From the NCBI GenBank assembly GCA_021234155.1, contig JAJEKV010000027.1, positions 13,609,714 to 13,673,713 of the forward strand: 64,000 nt of DNA. The letters run 5' to 3'. A model generated the notes under the pieces. The model saw only the letters and a program-made list of their open reading frames with translations, was not told the DNA's origin and did not search any database. Source of the stretch: Isoetes taiwanensis (Eukaryota; Streptophyta; Lycopodiopsida; Isoetales; Isoetaceae). Positions 54,890-64,000 of this stretch are shown here, piece after piece (the stretch's first letter is position 1; each line of letters begins with the position of its first letter). A program made the position numbers and the translations under genes.

Positions 54890-57145
54890 TCAAGGCACCT
54901 TTAGTATAGCAGCGAACACGTTCTCCACTATTGCTCCAGCCTGCGAAGGATTACCTATTGAAATAGAAAGAAAGATACAATTTTTATTTGTCGCTACCAT
55001 GAACGATTGTCCACCGCTATTACTCATTGTCCCACCTTCCAGCTGAGGACAAGACTGAAGACACTTCTCCCAGACATCGTTAGTGATATCAAGTTGCGTC
55101 AAATTTGGCACAGCCACACTTCCAAAATTCACGGCAATATCATCTTCAACTGCGACAACATCTTTAGCAGCCGCTTCAGCAACTTGAGTAACTGAACCAG
55201 CAAGAAGAACAGTCGAAACCTGCAAATAAAGAAAAGTTACTAAAGTAAATAAATAAACTAAAATACAGAAAGTAACTAAATAATTAAACTAAAATACAGA
55301 AACTAAAACACAGAAACATACCTCAGTTGCAACTTTTCCTTTCTTGTCATCAAGAGCCGCCAACCCAACTTTCTCACCACTAGAACTTGCTCCGGCATTA
55401 AAGGCTGCCATCATTGTACTCTTCTTAGTTTTTTGCTACTGAAGAACATCACTGTAAACCTTCAATGAACCATCATCGTTATAGGGACATCCTAGAATAT
55501 TCATTGCAGCATCAACCTGCATTTCTTTAGTTCTGTCATGCCTAGAATACACAAAAACCAGTTAACAAGAGTACATAAAAGCAAGCAAATAGTCAAATAA
55601 AACAAAGTCGCTTACTTTTTATATGAATCGACATTTCGATGACCAGTTATCAGCATCTCGATTTCAGGCGGAACTTCAGCCATTGATAACCTCGAAACCA
55701 GTGTCACACGACCACTCTTGTTTGTTATTACCACATCACTCACCAAACTGCCCATACACTTCAACCAAATACGAATTTTGTTGACACCCATTGGTACCTT
55801 CTGGTACCATGCCTGCAATAACACAAATATTGAAGACTGTTATTAAAAAAAAAAAATAGAAATACAATAAAGTTAGAAAACTTACGTTATATCTTGGATT
55901 TACAAATTGTTTACAGGAAAAAAGCCCGTGGCATTATCCTTCTCCGGCAAAGGCCTAACATATTGCTTGTATGTGTCGACAAAGTCTGTTTCATAACTCC
56001 AAATCGGCGGGCAGAAATGAGAATCATCAAACCTATTCACGCTGATGTGCCAATTCTTTGAAACCCACTCCATGTACATGACAGCATCTCCATACTCATC
56101 GCTACGCAGACTCACATCACAATCAAGAACTCCATGGAGCTCTGCATGCCCACGAATCCCAAACCTAGAAACGATGTAATAGGCTAGCCGTTTCTGATAA
56201 CCTGAAATAAAACATAAGTTATTAGAAACCTATTCTCACGTATACAAAAGAAACAATTTAAACTATAAAATTATATATGAGTAAATTTAAAATTACATGT
56301 ATTATGTGTATTTTGATGATCGCAGTCTGCTAGTAATTCACATTCCAGTTTAAAACTTATTTTAGCTGCCTTCTTTTTCGTCGCTGCACCAACTCCAGCA
56401 CGTCGCGACCGCTCTGCAACACCAATAAAAGCCTTGCAAGGTCTACCAAATAATGGATGATGCAAGATGTTAAATCGCGGTTGATCAATTCCAGTTTGTT
56501 CAATTATCATATCCTGCTTTTTCCTGATTATACGACCAATAGTTCTAAAAAGGTTATTCAAACTGCACAAACAATAAAAAACAGTTAAAATTAAACCACA
56601 AAAGCAAAAAAACAAGAACAGAAATAAGTACCTGCTAGCAGAAAACATCTTGCCATTATTTTTCTTGACTTGAATCATAAATATCACAAGCATTTTGCCC
56701 AGCTCAGGGAATGGAATGTGTTCAATAGGAACGGAAGTATCCATCTTCCTGAACTCTCTCCAGGCATCAAATTTCTTCCTAGTCCAATTGTTTACCTTTG
56801 AAGAACCATCTCTTCCACCATGATATACATCATGCATTATCTGGTCATCAAGAGGCAGAAATCGATCATTCTCAGGTTCTTTTCTGTCTCCTGAGCAGGA
56901 ACCCTGAACTCTTCAGCAAACCATGGTTCTTTTCCCACTTCCTCCATGAACTTAGTAATGTCATCGTTCGCATTTGCTTCCAAGAATTTTTCTACATCTA
57001 TCACCTCTTCCTCACATGCTAGAGAACCAGTCAAGTTCAGGGAAAAAGATGGATTCTCCATTTCTTTACCTCTAGAAACCACCATACTAAACAGACAAAT
57101 GTTAGAAAACCTAACCAGTAAAAGAAGCCTCAAAAGACCTGCCAT
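54890..57145 (-). pseudogene. Crypton-type (ZMYM/QRICH1/KCTD1-like) tyrosine recombinase gene, six exons, lightly decayed
   Basis: Exon 1 (57,145-56,632) holds an acidic N-terminus and, after a one-base shift near 56,880, FPELGKMLVIFMIQVKKNNG. Exon 2 (56,562-56,297) continues SLNNLFRTIGRIIRKKQD and GVGAATKKKAAK. Exon 3 (56,201 to about 55,890) has YYIVSRFGIRGHAELHGV. Exon 4 (55,812-55,616) has AWYQKVPMGVNKIRIWLK, NKSGRVTLVSRL and ITGHRNVDSYKK. Exons 5 (55,541-55,322) and 6 (55,219-54,890) form a tail. The set FGxRG, WYxKxPMGxNKI and TGHxxxxxY is the signature of Crypton recombinases. Candidate catalytic residues are Arg (FGIRG), Lys and Arg (KSGR), His (GHR) and Tyr (DSYKK). Box II has Lys where His is usual. 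Defects are the shift in exon 1, a shift at the end of exon 3 and a TAG in exon 5. Confidence 0.8.
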
Positions 57146-57149
57146 TGCA

Positions 57150-57826
57150 ACCTGCAGACAAGAAAAAAATATTAGATAACCTTAAAAACTACAACTTAAA
57201 ACTAACCTTAAAATCTTGAGCAATCGCGGAACTTGATCTTTTATGAAAATAACTCTCCACTTGCTGCATACATGCAACTGGAAATATCTTAAGAAACATC
57301 TCACACTGAACCAGCATGCTTATACCTTATATTTACTTTGTAACCTCCTTAACACTAATCTCGACTAACATCAACAAACAAATGTCGCGATCCACTCAAG
57401 ATTATCAAACAGCAACTGACAGCCACTAAATCTCGACTCACAGCCACTAAATCTCGACTCAAAACCACTAAATGTCGATAACAGTACCCAAGAACTCGAT
57501 TACCTCCACCAAAAGACCTCAAACACAAGTTATCTCGACCAAACACCTGCAAACACAACAAAAAAAAAACTCTGTAAGAAATAAACAAAAGAAAAATGAG
57601 AAAAACTCGACAAAAACTTAACAAACATGAACAAACAAGACGTCATCTTGAAGCTTGCCTCCTAGCGCCTTCGAAAACAGCGCCCAATCCAAAAATGAAG
57701 CTCTCGATCAAGCTGGCGCCATAAAAAACTAGCTCATAGGAGCTCTGCTGGAATATAACTCATCAGCAAAAAGGGACTGTATATCCACCAAGAATTATCA
57801 TTTATACCCCTGCTGACGTGGCAGGG
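57150..57826. other. 5' flank of the recombinase gene with short tandem repeats
   Basis: No gene is seen. Two to three copies of AGCCACTAAATCTCGACTC lie at about 57,420-57,475. The rest is AT-rich up to the right inverted repeat. Confidence 0.6.
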
Positions 57827-57847
57827 GTAATTTTAAGGTCACGTTGG
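57827..57847 (-). repeat. Right 21-bp terminal inverted repeat
   Basis: It starts GTAATTTTAAGG and ends GGTCACGTTGG. It is the exact inverse of the left copy. Confidence 0.85.
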
Positions 57848-57859
57848 CCACGTCGGGAC

Positions 57860-57941
57860 AATGCACGCCACCTGGCGGTTTCCAGGTGGAAATCTGCAGG
57901 CGCCGCCGCCGCTCGCGGGCGGTTTCTAGGTGGCGTGCATT
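57860..57941. repeat. GC-rich 82-bp foldback with 14-bp perfect arms
   Basis: AATGCACGCCACCT (57,860-57,873) is inverted at 57,928-57,941. The interior carries two GGCGGTTTC words and a CGCCGCCGCCGC run. It lies 13 bp outside the right inverted repeat of the recombinase element, in a strikingly GC-rich island. Confidence 0.8.
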
Positions 57942-58151
57942 ACCCCTTACTAAAACTGTGTATCTGAACAATGAAGAATTTGGTTCTAGGTTTCTTGGGT
58001 TGCATATGAATGATGATTCAGAAGGGGATAGAGGATTGAAAACAAATAGAATAGAATAGAATAGAATAGAATAGAATAGAATATGATTTTATCGTCCACG
58101 GAGACCAACTGGCCTATGGGACCCAAGTACAAAGAGAGAGCAAAGAAAGCG

Positions 58152-58210
58152 ATTACTACCGAGATTAAAAACCCCCACCAAGGGTTTTTGGGAAAAACCT
58201 TAGTAGCAAT
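58152..58210 (-). ncRNA. Conserved LINE 3'-region hairpin, copy H1
   Basis: On the minus strand outer arms ATTGCTAC ... GTAGTAAT enclose AAGGTTTTT CCC AAAAACCCTT and a GGGGGTTTTTAATC run. It sits about 70 bp upstream of the TATTC tail, downstream of the coding region. Confidence 0.7.
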
Positions 58211-58419
58211 AAGGATGCCGACATACCGCACGCTTATATACATAATCACAAGTACAAATGAGGTTAATGTCTGACGGGGGGCATAACCGAAGTCCGCGTA
58301 TCCATTACCTCCCGGAGGTACGATCCCAACAAGCATCTGAGGCCGAGGTCGCGGCTCGGTAGCTCATGCAAGGCCTGATGGGGCACAACTAACCGAGCAT
58401 ACCGAGCCCGGATATGCTC

Positions 58420-60481
58420 TTACGCCGGACAGGCCCGGAGGGCGTGACTTTCATCCTCAATGGCGCCTTTTGACAAAGACTGACAGACTTTGTTCTCACG
58501 CTGCTCCCCGGAATCCATCTCTCTCGTCTCAATGCGGAGGTGGTGTGCACATGTGCGAATGGAAGCAATCACCCCGCACTTTTTCATGGGTAGATGGGTG
58601 CGCGAGGTAGTGGTGTGGGCCCCTCGTGAGCATGGGATTAACTTTGTTGTCGATAATTTGCCACCTTGACATGTGACAGGGGCCTCTGATCCCAAAGCTT
58701 GGCCATGAAGCAAGCATCCAAGCTTTGCTTCAAGGCGTAGCGTTCCTTCGGTGTATGCACCGGTCCACATCTGTGTGCCTCGCACATTCCATAGCGAAAC
58801 CACCGGGCTTGCTTGTCTTTCCAAAGAGGCTTTGAGTCGCCAAGGCCCATCGCCACCGCCAAAGCAAGGTTGGGCAACCGGCTTTCATCCATAGCCACCA
58901 CCTTCCGAAGTAAATAATGTGACGTTCCAAATAAGAGCCCTCAGAATGGAAGGAAGCCCGCCTCTTGGAGCAAGATCTGATATGGGACCGTGGATTTCAC
59001 TCCGGTGCCCGGCCAAGAAAGCCTTCACACTGCTCTAGATCGTTCCAAGTGGTGAGGGATATCACCGGCCCCCACACTTACGCCCCATAGAGGAGGACCG
59101 GTTCAACCAAGGCCCTCGAACAAGTGTGCTGGTGACCCCATGCATACAACTCGCCTTGTGATTTGTTGTTTTGCATTGCATACGGGTTTTCCGACTGCAG
59201 TGACCCGTAACCTGATGGATGCATCCCAAAGTGTGTGGTAGTAGAAAACTCAATGCCCAAATACTTATAAGATCGAGCCACCTCCACTACCTTACGGTAA
59301 GTGAATGAGGGAAGACGTGGGTGTCGGGATGATGGGACCAAAGAAGACACCCTTGTCTTGGCCAAGTTAACTCTCATGTCGCTGAATTGGCGTAAAGTGT
59401 CCAAAGCATCCGGTGGCGTTGCATGTCCTCTCGGGATATATGCGGCAGTCAACATCATCGGCATATATGAGTTGCGGATTATGTGGTGCATCAACGAAGC
59501 CTTCCCCCCGTGCTTTCGGCTAGCCATTCTTCTAGCTGGTCAATGTACAAGCCGAAGAGCTCGGGGATAGAGGGCAGCCCCCCGCGCACCCCAATACTAC
59601 TAACAACGGGCTCCCCCGACAAAGGTGAGAGGCGGCCGGAGCAAGCCTCTTATAGTCTGCGTATATAGCATTCGCAAGTCGACGGGGTCCCTAGTCTGTC
59701 TCAATCACGTCCCACAACTTATCCCGAGGCACTGTGTCAAAAGCCTTTGCGAAATCCACAAAGCAACAGTACAGATTCTGGCGTTGATTCCGGCTATCCT
59801 CTATGAGTGTTCGCAGAGTGAAGATATGGTCAATAGTAGAATGCCGGGGCTTTAGCCTGCACAAGCGTCTTGAGCCCAAGACTTCTCCATCCTCGCCCAA
59901 AGTGTCAATCGCCGCTCAAGAATCCCGGCAAGCAACTTGGCAAAGACAGAACCCGACCATAATGGTAATGATAGTTGGTCAATGTGGGGGTCCCCTCGCT
60001 TTGTATATGGGCACAACTCTACTGGTAGTCCAGTCGGGGGAAGCCTTCTTGCAATGCCCCGCTGTTGAAGAGTCTTTGAGAAACCGGCACCATTGGGGCC
60101 CGCCCACTTGAGAAGCTCTCCCTGCATACCATCCAAATCTGCTGCCTTCCCGTTAGCGAGGCGTTGCAGGCCCATTATGACATCCCCTTCAGTAATGACC
60201 AGTGCTAGGCCTGTCTGCGGAGGTATTGGTGCCCGGCTTCCCATTGGGTCATACAGCTGCTGCAAGTATCTCACCCATTGTTCCGGGGTAATATTTCCTG
60301 TGGGCTGTGCAGGCTTACTCAAGACCTTTCTCCAGAAGGCCCTAGGGTGGCGGTCTAGAAGACCAAACAGCTGTTGCTGGTGCTCCGCAAGGTACCTGGC
60401 TTTCTTGGTCTTGAGGAAGGAGCAGTATTGACGGACGGCCTGCGGGCGAATGGTGGGGTCCAAGGTACATAGATCGGGCAT
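58420..60481 (-). pseudogene. LINE ORF2 remnant (reverse transcriptase and C-terminal knuckle)
   Basis: The best piece, 60,481-59,852, reads from RYLAEHQQQLFGLLDRHPRA through RLANGKAADLDGMQGELLKW into the start of the reverse transcriptase. Then come HSTIDHIFTLRTLIED and CCFVDFAKAFDTVPRDKLWD (59,820-59,710). An out-of-frame active-site region lies around 59,470, and SYKYLGIEFSTTTHFG at about 59,270-59,220. Near 58,490-58,440 the knuckle CQSLSKGAIEDESHALRACP is readable. Frameshifts separate all blocks. Domain order and NGKAADL resemble the LINE at 22-25 kb, so both belong to the same broad clade. Confidence 0.88.
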
Positions 60482-60759
60482 GCAAAGGGGTGCAAGATAA
60501 TAAAATTTTCAGCGGGGGATAGAAGAATACAAGAGTTCATGTAGGCAAGGATTCTTGCTAGGGTCAAATTCTACTAACTGCCTGTTAAGGTATAGGATCT
60601 TTGCTTATTTGTGATTAATACTTATTTTTTGTACTTGTTTTATGCAAAAGCCAATATATGCTTACAACATTAAGCGTAGTTCCAAACGAAGCACATGTTT
60701 TCACCTACTTATAGACGCAGATTGCTACCAACAATTATAGTGTTGCAAATTAAATAAGT

Positions 60760-61145
60760 CAAGGAAGATTTGGTGTGGTATATCGTGGTGTTTTGCCTGA
60801 TGGAAAGGTGATTACAAGCGTCTAGATAGAGATGGCAAGCAAGAAGATAGAGCGTTCAGAGTGGAGGACCTCTTGAACCTATTGTCAATATATTGAAATT
60901 GAAAAATTTGTCTGTGGACATTTTACACGTTGATGTGTGCTGCAAATTGCAGTTACTTATATGAGCACATGCGTCAAGATCATATGATGTTGCTGATTAA
61001 TGCGCGCAAATGCCAACCTCCAATGCCTCTACTTGGGGCCCCGGGCCTGGGTCATTTGTTTTAGAAGTATGGTCTATCATTTCAGGTATATTCATTTATA
61101 CATGCAAATAAAACCCCCTTGGGTTGGTTTTCGAGGATGTCAAAA

Positions 61146-61186
<41 letters not shown>

Positions 61187-61469
61187 CCTACCTACCTATA
61201 TCTATCTATCATTATTGTGCTACATATTCAATGCAACAATATTTTTTTGAACCATAAATTTAATGCCAAAGTTTCGTAGAGCAAATACTTACTACAAATG
61301 AGAGCTTCATCCATAATATTTGTAAGAGAGCTTTCTAAAAATTTTATGAAATATGCCATTTAACAATAAAATTATATGTTTATATGGCATAGTCCTTTTG
61401 GAGCTTCTCACTGGCCACCGACCTGTGGACATAAAACAACCAATAGAAGAGATCATTCTTGTCGCTTAA
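60760..61469 (+). pseudogene. Receptor-like protein kinase pseudogene
   Basis: The nucleotide-binding loop reads QGRFGVVYRGVLPDGKV at 60,760-60,810. A lost lysine segment follows; KRLDRDGKQEDRAFRVEDLL continues one frame over, and then KLKNLSVDILHVDVCCKLQL and LIYEHM in decayed form. About 350 bp later (61,382-61,469) the subdomain IX-X segment YGIVLLELLTGHRPVDIKQP is readable, up to a stop. The piece between (catalytic HRD to DFG) is missing and replaced by a (TATC/ATCT)n insertion. Plant receptor kinases with GVLPDGKVIAVKxL are the closest pattern. Confidence 0.82.
61130..61215 (+). repeat. (ATCT)n microsatellite, possible LINE tail
   Basis: About 14 ATCT/ACCT units follow AACCCCCTTGGGTTGGTTTT and CGAGGATGTCAAAAATC. 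The G/T-rich foldback before the repeat resembles the hairpin of the TATTC LINEs in composition, so this may be the 3' end of another truncated LINE inserted in the kinase gene. Confidence 0.7.
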
Positions 61470-61562
61470 ATCTTTTGCTCCCCCAAGCCTTTGGAATCAG
61501 AGGTCTAGCCAACTCTGCAGTCTTCAATTTCCTCACGGCCAGTGCCAGGTGAGTCTGTAGCG

Positions 61563-62608
61563 ATGCACAATAATCTTTTGGCTCTTCCTCAGGGTCCTGC
61601 ATATGAAAGTGAGGAATCTAGATTCTCTATAGATGATTTCCCTTAGTTGCCTCCACGAGGCCATGTTTCTGATATTTCTGCACCTGTTGTTGCTACTGCG
61701 GGTCAGATTGCATCTTCTGATAATGCTTCTACTCCCCTTGTTCCTCCACCTTTAGCCTCTGCGCCTGCCTTACCTTGGAGAGCAGTTGCCAGTGCCAACA
61801 GAAACACATGCGAGCGTTTTGGTGAGTGGATTAAGAAAGACATGCCTTTAACAGTTTCTTCCGCTCGTGTCTCTGCTGCTATTGATATGATGGTTCAGAA
61901 TAGTAGAAAAGATATTGATAGTTTGCTTGGTGAGCTTCAAGCAAAAGAGAGTCAACTTGATTTTGAATTGCCTCCTGTGGATGTCTTCTATCAAACGGAG
62001 GTGTGTAGAGATACTCTAACTACATCTGGCTACAATGTTATGCGGATTGATCATGAAGAGATGTATCAATAACTTGATGTCATTTGGTGTGGTGGGCTAT
62101 TATACCGGTGCGTATCTGGACATTAGAAAGCTTGGTTACTGGTTGACAGACCATCTTCGCAGGATTGATCTTCCAGCTTATCGCACCTTGGAAATGCTTG
62201 GCAAGAACTTCTTTTTGGTTATGTTTGATGACGCTGCTGTTGCTATCAATTGGTGGCCCGAGGTGTTGATCCTATGTGGAGTGATTACGTGTTATACCAA
62301 CCTTATTCTCCTGGCTTCTCACCGGGTATGAGTAATGCTTTTTCGATTTTAAATCTTCCACCTGACCTTCTTGTGTCGGACTTCCTTGTGAGTGTTGCTA
62401 ATTGTTTGGGTACTCACTTGGCTCATTCTATAGTTGATGGTGCTAAGATTTGTGTTTCTTTGCATTCAAGAGCAGCAGGAATGGCGTGAGAGAGCTACAG
62501 ATGGCTGGACAAAAATTAATTTGAAGAAAGCTGCCCGTAATAAATTTGCTCAGTCTGCTTCTCAGGCGGCACGTCCTAGTGGAGATGGACATGGTAGTGC
62601 ACAATAGC
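61563..62608 (+). pseudogene. LINE ORF1 (gag-like), frameshifted
   Basis: It starts MHNNLLALPQGPAYESEESR with a TAG at 61,644, then continues PPRGHVSDISAPVV and ERFGEWIKKDMPLTVSSARV. After a shift near 62,075, further gag-like pieces follow (VARGVDPMWSDYVLYQPYSP). A Ser/Pro/Ala-rich N-terminus suits an ORF1 RNA-binding protein, but no zinc knuckle is visible. Below it, 62,640-62,800 holds three GGAGCAGAG(A/C)GGAGGCTC(C/T)C repeats of about 58 bp. Confidence 0.55.
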
Positions 62609-62868
62609 ATGCCATCATTCCTTTAATAGAGGCTGAGGTACTCTATGGAGGGCCAGAGCAGAGAGGAGGCTCTCCCTTGCCACAATTTGCACAGGATATG
62701 GAGAGGGTGGAGCAGAGCGGAGGCTCTCCTCTGCCAATACAATGGAAGGTTGGAACAGAGAGGAGGCTCCCCCTTGCCACTTATTTGCACACGGTGGGCA
62801 GACCTCTCAGATGCAGTTGATCTTCCAGGGGTCACTGAGATGGGCGTAGAGCATCCTCAACTGCCCAC

Positions 62869-64000
62869 ATGAATATTCTTTCTTGGAATGTTAGGGGAGT
62901 GGCTTCTTCCCCAAGCAAAAGGAGTAGGCTGTCACTCTATCTATCTAAGTTATCCATGGATTTATGTTGTTTTCAGGAGCACAAGTGTCGTAAAGGCGAT
63001 GTTCAAAAGCTAGCTAACATTTTGGGGCGTAATTATAATGTGCTTGTGGCGGCTGCTGATTCTGCTAAAGCAGGTGTTCTTACTGCATGGAAGCCCTCTT
63101 TGAATGTCACTTTCACTCAAGTGGACAGGTTTGATCGTTGGATAATTGTTAAGTGGAAAGAACGGGGGCAAGAATGCTGTTTAGAAAATGTTTATGCTCA
63201 CAATTATCCGCGTCAAAGGGGAGCTTTGTGGGCCTCTCTTCGTAGCAAAGTTCTCAGGCTATGTGGCATGGTTGCTCATAGGAGATTTTAATATGGTCGA
63301 AATTGAGACAGACAGGTGTGGCAGGGGATCACAGGTGGTTCAGGGATTTGAGCGGGAGCAATGGCAACGTCTGTTGCATGATTGTGGTCTGGTAGAGGTC
63401 GAGGGTGATCAATCCTTCACATGGTGCAATGGACGGACAAGCAGCGGTAGAGCTTACGCCCGTCATGATCGTGGCTATTATAATGCAATAGCTGCTAATT
63501 TTCTTCAGTTGCAGAGAACTAATTTGCTGGATAGTGCAATCTCAGATCATAATCCACAATGGTTCTCCACTGGATGTCCTCCATGGCGAAGAGCTACAAA
63601 AACTTACTTCAAGTTCAATACTAAGCATTTGAAGGATAGTGAATTCATTGCAGGTTGTAGGAATGCGTGGTCTCATGAATTCTCTCGTAGTGGTGGCATG
63701 GCTGGTGTTGTTGCTGCTCTCAGGACTATAAAATCCTTTCAAAGCAGTGGGGTCATGCACAGGTGGTTCGGACTAGAGGCCAATTAACCGAGTTGTATCA
63801 GGAGTTACAGAGATGCCGCGCTCTTGCCCCTTCTTCTAGTATTAGAGAGAAAGCAATCTTGACAGAGATTAAAGCCATTGAGACGGCTCATGTGAATCAA
63901 GCCAGGATAAAGGCAGGACTGGAATGGTTTAGATCTGGTGATAGATGCTCTAACTTCTTTTTTCAGGCCGCTAAGAGAAGGCGTATGACGGCCTCTATTA
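62869..64000 (+). pseudogene. LINE ORF2, endonuclease part (three frames, incomplete)
   Basis: It begins MNILSWNVRGVASSPSKRS. CCFQEHKCRKGD carries the catalytic Glu region, and one frame over LLIGDFNMVEIETDRCG follows. Then come SFTWCNGRTSSGRAYARHDR and AISDHNPQWFS with the SDH motif. From about 63,745 a third frame reads GQLTELYQELQRCRALAPSS and GLEWFRSGDRCSNFFFQAAK, the usual linker before the reverse transcriptase. Two one-base shifts (near 63,255 and 63,740) break it. The window ends before the polymerase. Confidence 0.88.

Larger units (their letters stand above)
54401..57847. mobile_element. Inverted-repeat-bounded element of 3.45 kb carrying a Crypton-type recombinase
   Basis: Perfect 21-bp inverted repeats (left starts CCAACGTGACC, right ends GGTCACGTTGG) bracket one gene with its flanks. 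No clear target-site duplication is visible. If one allows two mismatches outside (TAACC against TGGCC), the flanks share CG. The left end lies in the upstream region of the host gene that reads away from it, so the element probably inserted in that gene's promoter. Confidence 0.7.
58017..60530 (-). mobile_element. Decayed LINE with TATTC-repeat tail
   Basis: In minus orientation the element runs from about 60,507 to a (TATTC)n tail at 58,083-58,044. Similar flanks beginning TTCAG and sharing GGGGATAGA (58,017-58,036 and 60,508-60,527) may be an aged target-site duplication. The body holds reverse transcriptase pieces, a zinc knuckle region and a 3' region with hairpin H1. The endonuclease is missing, so the copy is 5'-truncated. 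Confidence 0.85.
61563..64000 (+). mobile_element. LINE retrotransposon, 3' part beyond the window
   Basis: ORF1 and the beginning of ORF2 are present, both frameshifted. The reverse transcriptase lies outside the window. ORF2 sequence differs clearly from the 22-25 kb LINE, so this is another family. Confidence 0.88.

Overview
The window reads as nuclear DNA of a land plant with a large, repeat-filled genome, most likely a seed-free plant such as a fern or lycophyte. This rests on element types (tandem Copia copies with an initiator-Met-like primer site, several LINE families, an LTR element carrying only gag), short GT-AG introns, and fragments of plant genes (receptor-like kinase, DCC oxidoreductase). 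The species is an inference. Intact coding sequence is scarce. I found no convincing tRNA, rRNA or CRISPR array.

Layout. 1-10.2 kb: AT-rich sequence with degenerate satellites and an unrecognised, frameshifted minus-strand gene split by a minisatellite. 10.25-14.5 kb: a truncated Copia pol, then a Copia LTR, then gag-protease-integrase. 14.5-31.4 kb: a block of about 16.9 kb bounded by 32-bp terminal inverted repeats (30/32 matching) that splits the Copia reading frame exactly. Copia pol resumes at 31.4 kb and ends in its 3' LTR at 34.78 kb. 35-45.7 kb: repeats, small retroposon insertions and a broken DCC-family gene. 45.7-48.2 kb: a gag-only LTR retrotransposon. 48.7-54.1 kb: a multi-exon host gene on the minus strand. 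54.4-57.85 kb: a second inverted-repeat-bounded element holding a multi-exon Crypton-type tyrosine recombinase gene. 58.0-60.5 kb: a decayed minus-strand LINE. 60.76-61.47 kb: a receptor-kinase pseudogene. 61.56-64.0 kb: a plus-strand LINE running off the window.

The 16.9-kb block is the main candidate for something undescribed. It carries a minus-strand gene of an uncharacterised family with DDE/RNase-H-like features (QLDNC, then GHTHE-DVDALF). Two duplicated TATA promoters drive plus-strand transcription units. A long plus-strand composite gene ends in an FCP1/HAD-like phosphatase domain. Short palindromes of the form CACGCY-N-RGCGTG cluster in four introns, and weaker copies sit just upstream of both promoters. 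A LINE (21.6-25.6 kb) inserted into the block later. The second candidate is the Crypton-type recombinase, because it lies inside perfect 21-bp inverted repeats, which Cryptons are not known to have.

A caution on sequence quality: the two LTRs of the same Copia differ mainly at CAG/CTG sites (21 by eye in the right LTR, 4 in the left). Some frameshifts left of 31 kb may therefore be base-calling artefacts rather than real decay.
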